Positions 27,240-35,420 of a stretch of DNA of 40,185 bases are shown in pieces. Under the pieces are notes generated by a model. That model made no database searches. It was not told the origin of the DNA and worked only from the letters and a program-made list of their open reading frames with translations. Source of the DNA: a virus; IMG/VR virus record IMGVR_UViG_3300020411_004483, positions 1 through 40,185 of that record. One strand, written 5' to 3'. The stretch's first letter is position 1; each line of letters opens with the position of its first letter. The position numbers were made by a program, and so were the translations under genes.

Positions 27240-29215
27240 TAGGGTGTCCCTCCTCCGCTCTGAACTCTTCGTAGTTCATTAGATAATCCTATAAAGATCT
27301 CTCTTCCCTCATCCGTAAAACTTATGTCAACAGGCACTCTATATTCTGCCATTGCCGCTGCAAGTTGCGTTGCAATTGCTTGAGCAAATTCTGTTCTATT
27401 TGCAAAGCCGCCCTCTTGAAGCGTGGCCCTTGTAGCTCCTGCCGCAGCTTGCATAGAAACTGCCTCTATTCTTCTCGCCAAATCCTCCATCCCCATAGTT
27501 CTAGCTCTAGCTAGCTGTGGATCTACGGCAACAGAAGCCGTTCTGACCCCGGTATTGTCAGTAGTTCCGGATGAAGTTCTTCCCCTAAGGTATTCTAATG
27601 CATCCTCTGGCGGAAGACTTGCCCCCCTGGCCACTTCTGGGGCAGAAGGAAGCGTTGCATCCTCAGGCAAGTATTGGCGAATTCTATCCTCAACCCCCTC
27701 AAGAATTTCACTTGCAGTACCACCGGCCCCCTCTATTCTGCCTCTGATATTAAATCGGTCCATCGCAAGCTCTCCTGCGCGCCTTGGAGCTTCTATTAAA
27801 ATTCTATTTTGAGCAAAAAGCAAATCAACCTGTGCTCTTGCCAAGTGGCTTATTTTTTCTAAATTTGAAACAGTCTCATCTTTATTTTCCGTAGCTCTTG
27901 CAATTTGCTCATTTAAAATATCTGCCCTTTCACTATCTCCTGCGGCAGTAGCAGCCTCAAGCTCTGACAGAAGGTCTAACACTGCATTTTGCTGACCTAC
28001 ACCCTGAATATTAAACTGGCTTCCCAAAAGCTGCTGTTGAGTAAAGAGTTGTGCATTTCTGCTTGGATCTGCAGATGCGTCATCTAAGGTTGTAATTTGG
28101 CCTCCGCCAAATCTTGCGAGCATATCTCTCATTCCGCCTGCCAGCATAGAGGATAGCTCTCCTTGGTCGTCTGTATTTCTCATTGCTTGCTGCAAAGCAA
28201 TTCCTGACCCAAGCATCCCGCCCTGTTGCCCAAGATCTAAGCCTCCAGATTGCATTACCAGATATGCATTTCCATAATCACTAGCTAGATTGGCTAAAGA
28301 CTGAGAGAGCCCGGTTGTTGCAGTTAGTGCGGCTTCTATTGGAAGTCCTGTCCGCTCCATTACGTCGCCAAAGCCTCTTAGTATAGGCTCTCCAAACCTA
28401 GCATTTACCCCCATCAACATAAAGCCATGTGCAACACTATTCAGGGTTGATGCAACTTTGTCCATTGCAATACCTAAATCGCTACTCATATCAATGAAGC
28501 TTGCAAACGTTTCAACTGCATCTTGACCGCTCATAGCCTGCTGGTTTAAAAGCTCATTTAAAACCTTTGCGCTCTGTGTTTGATGCTGTCCTGCCGAAGC
28601 TCCAAGAGCATATGCTGCAGCCAAAACATTAGTTTCGCCCGCAGCTGTTGATACAGCCTCGTTAAACTGCTCCATTGTTATATTGGTGTTTCTCGCTTGA
28701 TCTGCAAAATGCTGAAGCTCATCTGTGTTTATATATAAGGCCTGACCAAAGTCTGACGCAGGAATCGACCTTAGCGCATCTCCAAAGCCTTTGGCTTCAG
28801 CTATTGTTCCTCCAAAGCGCTGATTAAGCTTGAGCATCGCCCGGTCATATTCCATATATTCCTGCGGAACGTCCAAGGCTATTGCTATATCTTCAAATCC
28901 AGAAACTGCCGTGTTAACTAATGCATCAAATGTCCGATTTAATGCACTTACTCCATCTGCAAAACCACCCACCAACGGGCCCAGGCCTGGGATAAGCCTT
29001 CCGACATCAGCAAGGGCACCCGCCGTTGTTCCGAGGCCATTCTTAAAAGCCTGTGCAGCCTCAGTTAAATCGGACAGAGATCCTGTGCTACTTCTTGCAG
29101 TTGCATCAAGAGTTCCAATGGCACGATTTGCATCCGCAATTCCAAGGGTAACATTTCGTACCGGATTCAAAAAAGCTTCTAACTTTTCTGTATAAGTATC
29201 TATCCAAGCTGCCAT
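27239..29215 (-). CDS. Tail tape measure protein
   Basis: A 658-aa, mostly helical, Ala/Gly/Gln-rich protein directly after the frameshifted chaperone gene, the standard place of the tape measure. It has heptad-like helices, a hydrophobic Gly-rich segment near residues 60-105 (LADVGRLIPGLGPLVGGFAD), a Gln-rich helical middle and a charged C-terminal helix. No peptidase motif is seen. By the usual rule of about 1.5 angstrom of tail per residue, 658 residues predict a tail near 100 nm. This is short beside the enlarged baseplate proteins around it. The start ATG lies 16 nt after the upstream stop, with AAAGGGAAAG as ribosome site. The assignment depends on position and composition, as tape measures share little sequence. 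Confidence 0.78.
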   Translation of the reverse strand: MAAWIDTYTEKLEAFLNPVRNVTLGIADANRAIGTLDATARSSTGSLSDLTEAAQAFKNGLGTTAGALADVGRLIPGLGPLVGGFADGVSALNRTFDALVNTAVSGFEDIAIALDVPQEYMEYDRAMLKLNQRFGGTIAEAKGFGDALRSIPASDFGQALYINTDELQHFADQARNTNITMEQFNEAVSTAAGETNVLAAAYALGASAGQHQTQSAKVLNELLNQQAMSGQDAVETFASFIDMSSDLGIAMDKVASTLNSVAHGFMLMGVNARFGEPILRGFGDVMERTGLPIEAALTATTGLSQSLANLASDYGNAYLVMQSGGLDLGQQGGMLGSGIALQQAMRNTDDQGELSSMLAGGMRDMLARFGGGQITTLDDASADPSRNAQLFTQQQLLGSQFNIQGVGQQNAVLDLLSELEAATAAGDSERADILNEQIARATENKDETVSNLEKISHLARAQVDLLFAQNRILIEAPRRAGELAMDRFNIRGRIEGAGGTASEILEGVEDRIRQYLPEDATLPSAPEVARGASLPPEDALEYLRGRTSSGTTDNTGVRTASVAVDPQLARARTMGMEDLARRIEAVSMQAAAGATRATLQEGGFANRTEFAQAIATQLAAAMAEYRVPVDISFTDEGREIFIGLSNELRRVQSGGGTP

Positions 29216-29231
29216 TGTTTATCTTTCCCTT

Positions 29232-30142
29232 TTAATCTTCGGTTAGCTTTACAACACTAGATAGGTTGCCAGGCACTCTTCGGCTTCTTGCATCTTTTGA
29301 TATCCCTGTATTATATTTGTCTAAATTAGTATTTTTTCCTTTATTAAGAATTGAATCAAGCTCTTCAGTATTCTTGAATAATCCATCTCTAACGAATGTG
29401 TCAAACTCTTCATCATCCATAAATCTTCCAGACTCTTCTGCTTCTCGCATATCTCGAATCTTTCTAACCGCTTCTGAGTTTACAAACGAAGCTAGATACT
29501 CTACAAGGCCAAGATTGGTTTTGTAGTCATTTTCTTTCTCTTCTGCAATCATTAAGCCATACCAAGCCCACTGAACAGAGGTTATGTTTTGAATACGCGG
29601 ATCATCAACGGCACAGCCCCAGATCTTGCACATTTTCCAGCGTAGCCAACTTGAGGGCTCCGCGATTATGCTTTTAAATCATCAATGTCAAAAGAATCAT
29701 TTGCAGTCTTAACTAGGTCCTCATACTCTTTATGGAGAGCCTCTATTAAGTTTGCTTGCATTTTTAGCAAAACATGTATTCTTTTTTCCTCTATCTCTAA
29801 TGAGTCATCATCGCCGTCATATAGACTTTCAAGCGGGACTCCATTAACATGAGTAACAACATAAGCAAGAGTAGTCGGCTTTAGCTCCAGAACTCTACCT
29901 ACATCATCTATGTCCATAACTCTTCTAAGAAGCTTTCTTTGAGAATCTGTCGTTAAGGTCTCTAGAGCAAAGGTATATCCTTTGAAAGATACCTCTTTTT
30001 GACACTTGCCCAAAAATATTAGATCTCTAAGATCCGAAGGATCATTCTTTTTTTCTTCTTCGACAGATTCTTGCTCAACAACCTTATCCGCATTTCCCGT
30101 CGAAGAAGTTGGATGATTAATTGTAGCTGTTCTTTTTGGCAT
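29232..30142 (-). CDS. Tail assembly chaperone, -1 frameshift fusion (gpGT-like)
   Basis: A -1 shift at the T TTA AAA site (29672-29678) joins the 158-codon upstream frame to the downstream frame, giving an inferred 303-aa product (157 + 146 residues). After the slip, decoding continues from base 29672 as SIIAEPSSWLRWK and runs without a stop into MCKIWGCAVDDPRI to the TAA at 29232. The first in-frame ATG of the downstream frame (29633) lacks a convincing ribosome site, so independent translation is unlikely. In lambda-type tails the short and fused chaperones bind the tape measure and recruit tube subunits, and neither stays in the virion. The fused part carries W-rich and acidic segments (ITSVQWAWYGLMIAEEKEND), common in such T-like extensions. 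Annotating 29232-29633 as a stand-alone gene would be misleading. Confidence 0.85.
29640..29678 (-). promoter_or_regulatory. -1 programmed ribosomal frameshift signal
   Basis: The slippery heptamer T TTA AAA (29678-29672) is in the correct phase (GAT TTA AAA GCA TAA) two codons before the zero-frame stop. After an 8-nt spacer a stem-loop spans 29663-29640: GCG, G.A mismatch, AGCC, an 8-nt loop, GGCT, A, CGC. Heptamer, phase, spacing and stem all fit known -1 frameshift sites. The zero-frame stop falls within the spacer. Confidence 0.85.
29666..30142 (-). CDS. Tail assembly chaperone, short form (gpG-like)
   Basis: The unshifted product is 158 aa. It has a polar N-terminal tail (about 1-40), then LIFLGKCQKEVSFKGYTFAL and LTTDSQRKLLRRVMDID, a beta-hairpin-plus-helix pattern typical of small tail chaperones between tube and tape measure, and an acidic C-terminal helix ending in DIDDLKA. 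The frame can be extended to a TTG at 30157, but AGGAG (30148-30152) lies 5 nt before the ATG at 30142, and the TTG would place the SD inside the gene, so 30142 is preferred. It follows an intrinsic terminator, so it needs read-through or its own promoter. It is probably made in excess over the frameshifted form. Confidence 0.82.
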   Translation of the reverse strand: MPKRTATINHPTSSTGNADKVVEQESVEEEKKNDPSDLRDLIFLGKCQKEVSFKGYTFALETLTTDSQRKLLRRVMDIDDVGRVLELKPTTLAYVVTHVNGVPLESLYDGDDDSLEIEEKRIHVLLKMQANLIEALHKEYEDLVKTANDSFDIDDLKA

Positions 30143-30147
30143 TAAAG

Positions 30148-30152
30148 CTCCT
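30148..30152 (-). promoter_or_regulatory. Ribosome binding site deciding the chaperone start
   Basis: AGGAG followed by CTTTA and then ATG (30142) on the minus strand. A TTG at 30157 in the same frame lies upstream of this SD, so it is unlikely to be the start. Confidence 0.8.
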
Positions 30153-30173
30153 ATCAATTATAACTTTGGTTAT

Positions 30174-30179
30174 ATAATA
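30174..30179 (-). promoter_or_regulatory. Candidate -10 element between terminator and chaperone gene
   Basis: The minus strand reads AGTATTATATAACC between the terminator and the chaperone SD. TATTAT here would give a leader of about 25 nt that keeps the SD. The octamer AGTATTAT recurs upstream of the 2712-aa gene at nearly the same distance. No clear -35 box is seen; phage-specific late promoters could look different. Confidence 0.25.
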
Positions 30180-30188
30180 CTAAAAGAT

Positions 30189-30220
30189 AAAAAAAAACAC
30201 TGCAAAAAAGCAGTGTTTTT
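30189..30220 (-). terminator. Rho-independent terminator after the tail tube gene
   Basis: On the minus strand an 11-bp perfect stem AAAAACACTGC / GCAGTGTTTTT encloses a T6 loop and runs into nine Ts in total (30197-30189). It begins 17 nt after the tube stop codon. Stem, small loop and U-tract are all textbook. It separates the abundant sheath and tube from the low-copy chaperone, tape measure and baseplate genes. On the plus strand the U-tract is only five bases. Confidence 0.9.
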
Positions 30221-30237
30221 AAATTCATATGCTCTAT

Positions 30238-30879
30238 TTAATAAGCTGCATGTATTAGTCCGGGAAAGTCCAGAGACCCTCTGCGACCGGAAGTACCATT
30301 GTCTGCAAGCTGCTCTATAGCATCCACCTGTCTGTTTGCGATCTCTCTTCCACCGCCAGTTCCCTGACCTGCAGCAACAGGCGTTGTTACGCCGCCGCGA
30401 TGAGAGCTCATGTATTCTGCATCTAAGTTTGCATCTTCTGTTATTAGATACGTGTCCGAACTATAGGTTTTGCTAAGACTCTTAAACCAGCAGTTATGAT
30501 AAGTTGTAACAATTGCATCGTCTCCGCTTCCAGAAAACTTATCGAAAACGACTATGTCGAACGGTATTCTTTGAGCGCTTATTTGCGTAAAGCCTCTTGA
30601 CATGGATTCTGGTAAAGATAGTCCGTCAAACATCATTCTTTTCACCGTAAGAGACACTGTTGTTGCAGAGTTTGGAACATATTCTATAATTCCATCCGTT
30701 CCTACTTCTGTTATCGACTTATTAGTTCGTTGCTGCTGAACAGTGAATGACTGAACCGCTCCAACGGGTTCATCATTAACATATATCAAAATCTGAGTTG
30801 ATAAACTGGCCCTTGTCTTGGCGCCTTCAACATCAATGCTGTCTAAAATACTTCCTGTATTTGGATATTCTGCGGCCAT
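30238..30879 (-). CDS. Tail tube protein (gp19-like)
   Basis: A 213-aa protein that should polymerise into the inner tube through which DNA passes. Residues about 28-95 show the tube/Hcp-like barrel pattern: ILIYVNDEPVGAVQSFTVQQ, a loop ITEVGTDGIIEYVPNS, and TTVSLTVKRMMFDG; later strands include RIPFDIVVFDKFSG and YHNCWFKSLSKTYSSDTYLI. The last 45 residues (Gly/Arg-rich) look flexible. T4 gp19 is 163 aa, so it is slightly long. It lies 15 nt after the sheath gene with AGGAG as SD, the canonical sheath-tube pair, and a strong terminator follows. High expression is expected. Confidence 0.9.
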   Translation of the reverse strand: MAAEYPNTGSILDSIDVEGAKTRASLSTQILIYVNDEPVGAVQSFTVQQQRTNKSITEVGTDGIIEYVPNSATTVSLTVKRMMFDGLSLPESMSRGFTQISAQRIPFDIVVFDKFSGSGDDAIVTTYHNCWFKSLSKTYSSDTYLITEDANLDAEYMSSHRGGVTTPVAAGQGTGGGREIANRQVDAIEQLADNGTSGRRGSLDFPGLIHAAY

Positions 30880-30894
30880 GTTTTATTCTCCTAA

Positions 30895-33800
30895 TTATAT
30901 GATTCCAACTTCAATATCTATAAAGACATAGTTTATTGGGTAAGCCGGTGTGAACTGCAAGAAGACATTGATCTGTCTTGGATCAACCTTGTCTTGTGAA
31001 ACTTTAACATTTTTATACGCAGTTACAAGCCCCTGTTGAACCAGGCCGTTCATTACAGATCCCGTCCTGTTTGCAACCAGCGTGTTTGTATCTGCGCTCT
31101 GAACTCCGCCGATAAAGCCTTTTAGAGAACTCCTAAGAACCTGCTTTACCTTGTCTCTGATGAACATTATTGATATTTCTTCGTCTTCAACAAAACCTGA
31201 GTTACTGGTCGTTCTTCCTGCAAGAACCTTTCCACCGCCCGTAACAGGCTGAAGAACAGTAGCTCCAACGTTTCCTAGTGAATTCAGAACAACAGGTCTT
31301 TGAACTTTGGATCTTAAGATTGAGAATCCAGAAAGAGACTTGTTTGTAAGTGGTATTGCTACATTTTGCTTGCTAGACAGCCATCCTGCCGCACAAGCTG
31401 CTACATAAAAACCATCTAAGTTTATGTTTGTTCCATTAACATTGCGAACAATCTCATCTGGCCAGAAGTAAACGCATCTGTTGCTTGTGTAATTGTCACT
31501 AAGCTTAAAGTTAACAAGATCTTCAACATTTTGATCTAAGACCTCCGATGCATCATCTCCCTGCACTCCCTCTAAGATTCCTATATCTTCTACGGCAACC
31601 TCTTCCGAGCCAATAAGGGCTGCGGCAGTAACTCCTGCAATGGAGCCGATAAAAGCCATTCTTTCTTTTCTATTTGCAACAGAACTCATGTTTTCACAGT
31701 GAGATACTGCAGCTCTAAAAATAGATGACTTTGCAGTCTTTGGAAGAGGAACTACCATCTGTGCGTCAGCAGCCTCAAGCTTTTCAAAAGCATTGAACCA
31801 ATTTGTATCAAAATAATCTGCGTCATTTTCATCAACATAAGTTATTTTTAAGCCGTCACCCTCTTGAAGCACACCGCTCTCTACAATATCTCTATGAAGC
31901 AATAGTGCAGCATCTACATTTGTCGTATCACCAACATCTTTTATAAAGAACTGTACATCCTTATAAGAGCCCGCAGAAAAGGATAATGTTGCTCCTTCTG
32001 GATATGCCTTAACGTATGCCTTTTTATCAGAAGCAACTGTCGTTATAGTAAGCTCTGGATCAAAACCCGAACTTCCAAACAATTGCGTTGAAATATCTGC
32101 CTTAGAAGTATATACAGCTCCACTCGATGGATGCTCCATGCTTGTGATTACAATTGTTGTCTCATTCGCAGTAGACTCCATACTTCCGTCAAAATCAAAC
32201 TCTGTAGATTGAAAGTAATCTCCTGTGGAATCTGACCCAAGATCTCCATCTACTCCGTCTCCAAGGATATCAAACCCTGTGTCAACAATTGTGTAAGAAA
32301 ATGTAAAGTCAGAGCTAGAAATAAAGTTTGTTTGCTGAGTTTCTGATTCTAACTGAGAATTGTAGAAATCAACCTTATTTGGGAAAATCTGTGTTTCAAT
32401 TCCCTTTCTAACTACGAAAAGATTAACTCTAGTGTCTGAGTCTGGCCTTCCGTTTCTTATTCCTGTTATTGGCCTTGGAATTACAAACCTGAGATCATCA
32501 ACTTCGCATGCCGAAGCAGATGCTGTCCCGCTGCTATAACATCCTGCAAAGCCTCCATTTCCAAGAGAATCCTTTTCTTCTAACAAGTATGAAGAAGACC
32601 TTCTTGGTATAGCCGGCTTACACTGTATGGCAAGAACTCCAGGTGCGCCATTTTCCATAGCCATCTGTGCGCCAAGTGCAAGAGTGTTGTCTTCACTTGG
32701 AGACCCATGCTTTGCAAACAAGGCATATGCATCAGTAAAAAACTCAGGGTCATTTAAATCTGCATCGTAAATGTATTTAACCTCTAATGAGTCGCCTCTT
32801 CCAAGGGCTCGTCCAGATACGTCAACATAAAACTTGTCGCCAACTTCGAATGGGGTTGTTGATTCGTTTATGCCCATAAGAAGAATTCCATTTGTTTCTA
32901 AGAGATAAACCGTTAAGTCATCATCAGCTATTCCGTCTGAATAATCAGATTCTGATAAATCTGGGAAGCCTGTAGTGGAATCTCCATACTTGTGAATTCT
33001 AGCTCTTCTTGAGGAAGTAACCTTGGTTATAACATACCTTCCCTCTGCATCTCCAGAGCATACAACGGCAACTTTGCCTACGTCTTCGCTCTTAAAAACG
33101 CCTGGAGAAATAGGATCTCCATTTGCATCATGATCTTCTAAAGCTCCATCGATCAAAACGTTTGTAGCCCTGACTTGCCACAAAGCAGTTGCTGATCCTG
33201 ACACCGGGAGAGAGTCTGTTGTTAAAGTTATGGTTGAGAAGTTTGAATCAGTAGAGTCTGCAAGAGAACCCATGGCAATAGATTTAATTTGATATGCCGT
33301 AGCGTCTACTATCAAGTAGTCTCCTGCAATTGCCTGACCATGAGATATAAGGTCTGCTTCAACTACAAACTTATTCGTTGTCAATGCTGTTGTATCTCCG
33401 GTTGCAACAGTTGCCGTACCCTCTCCAACCGTTTGATCCATAACAACAAGCCCATCTGCAACCGGATCTACATTTCCACTTACTGCGCCAGTTGTAATCT
33501 TGTGATAAGAGCTTGAGAAGGTCCTAGCGTTTCCAGATGCGTCATAAATCTGACCAGATTTGGATCCAACTGCAGTAAATGATGCATTTCCAGCAATTGG
33601 GTTTCCAGAAGAGTCCCTCTTAACCGCAACACATCTGACCGTCCATCTTTCTGGAGGAGCAGTAGAGTCTATAACCTGAAGGGTGCTTCCGCCTGCACCA
33701 GACGAAGTACCGCAGGTCTCCTCTACTATAAATCCATCTCCAACGTTCGAAGAAGATGCAGAATAGCCATTTCCGCCCTGATCTTTAATATAGGCGCCCT

Positions 33801-34191
33801 GAAGCTCTATGGCTCCTTTTTTATAATCTAATCTGTAATCAAACTCTGTAGAGAAGCCTGTAGTATCCCAAAGGTTATCTGAGGAGCCTACCGTGTCTTG
33901 AAGTCCATATAGAAGAGATCCATTTAGGCGAACTTCTGTTCTGCCGCTTACAACTGGAGAGTTTGGTATCTTAAAGTACCTGCTATCTCCAGTTCCTGTT
34001 GGACTATGAGTGGTGTTTCCATCAGCTCCTCCTCCAGCAGCGGAGTCAACAAGAGTTTCCTCCCTAATTCCTTCTCCCATAATACATGCGATTCTTACCC
34101 CACCAGGGATTGAAACGCCTCTTGAGATAACTCTATCTCTGGCAAATGCTCCTGGTTGAACAAAACCTGAAATTCCGGGTATGTTAGCCAT
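30895..34191 (-). CDS. Contractile tail sheath protein
   Basis: The sheath polymer contracts to drive the tube into the cell. The N-terminus (IPGISGFVQPGAFARDRVIS, then VSIPGGVRIACIMGEG) and the last 350 residues match sheath style: AAVSHCENMSSVANRKERMA, a domain with NVEDLVNFKLSDNYTSNRCV and FYVAACAAGWLSS, then NKSLSGFSILRSKVQRPVV, EDEEISIMFIRDKVKQVLRS and the closing strands INVFLQFTPAYPINYVFIDI. The core is split by about 650 residues of beta-rich insert (about 55-740), giving 1098 aa against 659 in T4 gp18. The insert probably decorates the outer tail surface and carries FDYRLDYKKGAIEL near residue 115, like bead motifs in the 1421-aa wedge protein. It has the best ribosome site seen (GGAGG) after a 70-nt AT-rich leader, suiting an abundant product. 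Confidence 0.93.
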   Translation of the reverse strand: MANIPGISGFVQPGAFARDRVISRGVSIPGGVRIACIMGEGIREETLVDSAAGGGADGNTTHSPTGTGDSRYFKIPNSPVVSGRTEVRLNGSLLYGLQDTVGSSDNLWDTTGFSTEFDYRLDYKKGAIELQGAYIKDQGGNGYSASSSNVGDGFIVEETCGTSSGAGGSTLQVIDSTAPPERWTVRCVAVKRDSSGNPIAGNASFTAVGSKSGQIYDASGNARTFSSSYHKITTGAVSGNVDPVADGLVVMDQTVGEGTATVATGDTTALTTNKFVVEADLISHGQAIAGDYLIVDATAYQIKSIAMGSLADSTDSNFSTITLTTDSLPVSGSATALWQVRATNVLIDGALEDHDANGDPISPGVFKSEDVGKVAVVCSGDAEGRYVITKVTSSRRARIHKYGDSTTGFPDLSESDYSDGIADDDLTVYLLETNGILLMGINESTTPFEVGDKFYVDVSGRALGRGDSLEVKYIYDADLNDPEFFTDAYALFAKHGSPSEDNTLALGAQMAMENGAPGVLAIQCKPAIPRRSSSYLLEEKDSLGNGGFAGCYSSGTASASACEVDDLRFVIPRPITGIRNGRPDSDTRVNLFVVRKGIETQIFPNKVDFYNSQLESETQQTNFISSSDFTFSYTIVDTGFDILGDGVDGDLGSDSTGDYFQSTEFDFDGSMESTANETTIVITSMEHPSSGAVYTSKADISTQLFGSSGFDPELTITTVASDKKAYVKAYPEGATLSFSAGSYKDVQFFIKDVGDTTNVDAALLLHRDIVESGVLQEGDGLKITYVDENDADYFDTNWFNAFEKLEAADAQMVVPLPKTAKSSIFRAAVSHCENMSSVANRKERMAFIGSIAGVTAAALIGSEEVAVEDIGILEGVQGDDASEVLDQNVEDLVNFKLSDNYTSNRCVYFWPDEIVRNVNGTNINLDGFYVAACAAGWLSSKQNVAIPLTNKSLSGFSILRSKVQRPVVLNSLGNVGATVLQPVTGGGKVLAGRTTSNSGFVEDEEISIMFIRDKVKQVLRSSLKGFIGGVQSADTNTLVANRTGSVMNGLVQQGLVTAYKNVKVSQDKVDPRQINVFLQFTPAYPINYVFIDIEVGII

Positions 34192-34261
34192 TTAAAATCC
34201 TCCGCGCTTGCATAATTTCATAAAATTGTTTATTATTAGTAGTTTCATTTTTAACATAACT

Positions 34262-35068
34262 TCAGATATTTGTCATCTCTATTATATCACTAAATTTAGT
34301 AGATAAAACATCAGCAGCAGTTTTTTGACCAGGAATCGGAGTGAGTGATGGCTGAAACTTAAAAACCATCTTTTCTACAACATTTTGAATTGGTATTTCC
34401 ACCCTCCACTCAGAAATGGTTCCTATCGTTATACTTGTGCTATAAATATAGTCATTAGCATATTGCTCTGATGACTCCGCTCCTATCTGTAGACTCTTTA
34501 TAAATAGCCCACTGGCCCTCAGGTCATTCCATAAAGCGTATTGAAGCGCAATGCTAGTTATATCAACAAGCTCTTGCAACTCGCTCTGACTCTCAGAGTA
34601 CAGTTGAACTTCAAAGGTCAAATCCCACATCCCTGCGTATATCCTGTGAGTTGGGGTGCTAACTATCTTTGTCGCTCCATAATCATTCTGTATAGCTTGC
34701 GACTTATATTTATAGGTCATATTTTGATTAAAAGAAACAGGTTTATACGATCCCCCATTTGCCTTTATAACTATGGCAGGAAAAAATTTAACCTCATATC
34801 TGAAAGTATCGCTTATAAGTATTTTTGTTGTATACTCTGAATCTATATCAATGCCTGTTTGATCTGGGGTTAGTGGGAATCCGTATTCATCATCTCTATA
34901 TGTAAAAATAGAGTCATTTCTAAATATCTTTCTCAACCCATCAATAAGCAAAGTTTTTGGATGAACTATAGCTGTCTGCTGAACAATATGATTATCTCTA
35001 AAGAAATTGGAGTATACAACGTGCTCTCCGTTCAGACCAGACCCTGGAGTGTTTTGTTCATCCATCAT
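34262..35068 (-). CDS. Possible tail terminator / completion protein
   Basis: A 268-aa protein just before the sheath. It is mixed alpha/beta with TLLIDGLRKIFRNDSIFTYR near residues 40-58, a strand-rich middle (ISDTFRYEVKFFPAIVIKAN), GMWDLTFEVQLYSES then a helix LQELVDITSIALQYALW near 145-185, and late strands (STSITIGTISEWRVEIPIQN). The plan of strands, then one long helix, then strands recalls gpU/gp15-like terminators that cap sheath and tube and join the head, and genes upstream of the sheath often have that job. I see no diagnostic motif. It overlaps the 120-aa gene by 11 nt, starts with two adjacent ATGs after AGGAG, and is followed by the sheath leader. A neck or collar protein is the alternative. 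Confidence 0.5.
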   Translation of the reverse strand: MMDEQNTPGSGLNGEHVVYSNFFRDNHIVQQTAIVHPKTLLIDGLRKIFRNDSIFTYRDDEYGFPLTPDQTGIDIDSEYTTKILISDTFRYEVKFFPAIVIKANGGSYKPVSFNQNMTYKYKSQAIQNDYGATKIVSTPTHRIYAGMWDLTFEVQLYSESQSELQELVDITSIALQYALWNDLRASGLFIKSLQIGAESSEQYANDYIYSTSITIGTISEWRVEIPIQNVVEKMVFKFQPSLTPIPGQKTAADVLSTKFSDIIEMTNI

Positions 35069-35420
35069 CTGCTTCTTCTCCTAAAAACCTATATTCTATA
35101 GGAATATATGCATTATCCTCTATAACAGAGGCCTGTTTGCAAAAATGCTTAACTTCACTTATAAACTTATCTAAACTTTCACGATTTTCTATTTCGTCTG
35201 AACTTATTGATATCGTCTTCTTAAACATTAGCTCAACACTTATATCGCAATTATTAACATCTAAATTACCAGAAACTATTTCTATAGAATTGCTATCTGA
35301 TATCATGTTTATGTTCTTGTTCATATCTTTTCTTAGAAAATCAGATATATTTTTTATGGTTTTAGTTAAAATTTTATTTTGTTTTATTTTATTGTCAAAA
35401 AATTTTACAGCAAACATCAT
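35058..35420 (-). CDS. Unrecognised 120-aa protein
   Basis: Not recognised. This small Lys/Asn/Ile-rich protein has a basic helical N-terminus (KTIKNISDFLRKDMNKNINM) and an acidic C-terminus ending in EEADDG; the middle reads as a few strands (IEIVSGNLDVNNCDISVELM) followed by a helix. No signal peptide or membrane segment is seen. It overlaps the preceding gene by four bases (ATGA) and the following one by 11, so it is translated within the same unit, with GAGG as ribosome site. It is more AT-rich than its neighbours. A minor head-tail connector or assembly factor is plausible from place only. Confidence 0.65.
   Translation of the reverse strand: MMFAVKFFDNKIKQNKILTKTIKNISDFLRKDMNKNINMISDSNSIEIVSGNLDVNNCDISVELMFKKTISISSDEIENRESLDKFISEVKHFCKQASVIEDNAYIPIEYRFLGEEADDG

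Noticed and set aside
18403-29246. Identical C-terminal residues KLTED in the spike and in the fused chaperone
   Set aside because: Codons differ, only five residues match, and no third case is convincing. Probably chance; too short to call a sorting or cleavage tag.
29232-29633. Stand-alone 133-aa gene starting at ATG 29633
   Set aside because: There is no convincing ribosome site, and its frame continues upstream into a perfect -1 frameshift signal, so it is better read as the second half of the fused chaperone.
30157-30162. Perfect TATAAT upstream of the chaperone gene
   Set aside because: A start site about 7 nt downstream would fall within or after the SD and give a poorly translatable leader, so TATTAT at 30174-30179 is the better candidate.
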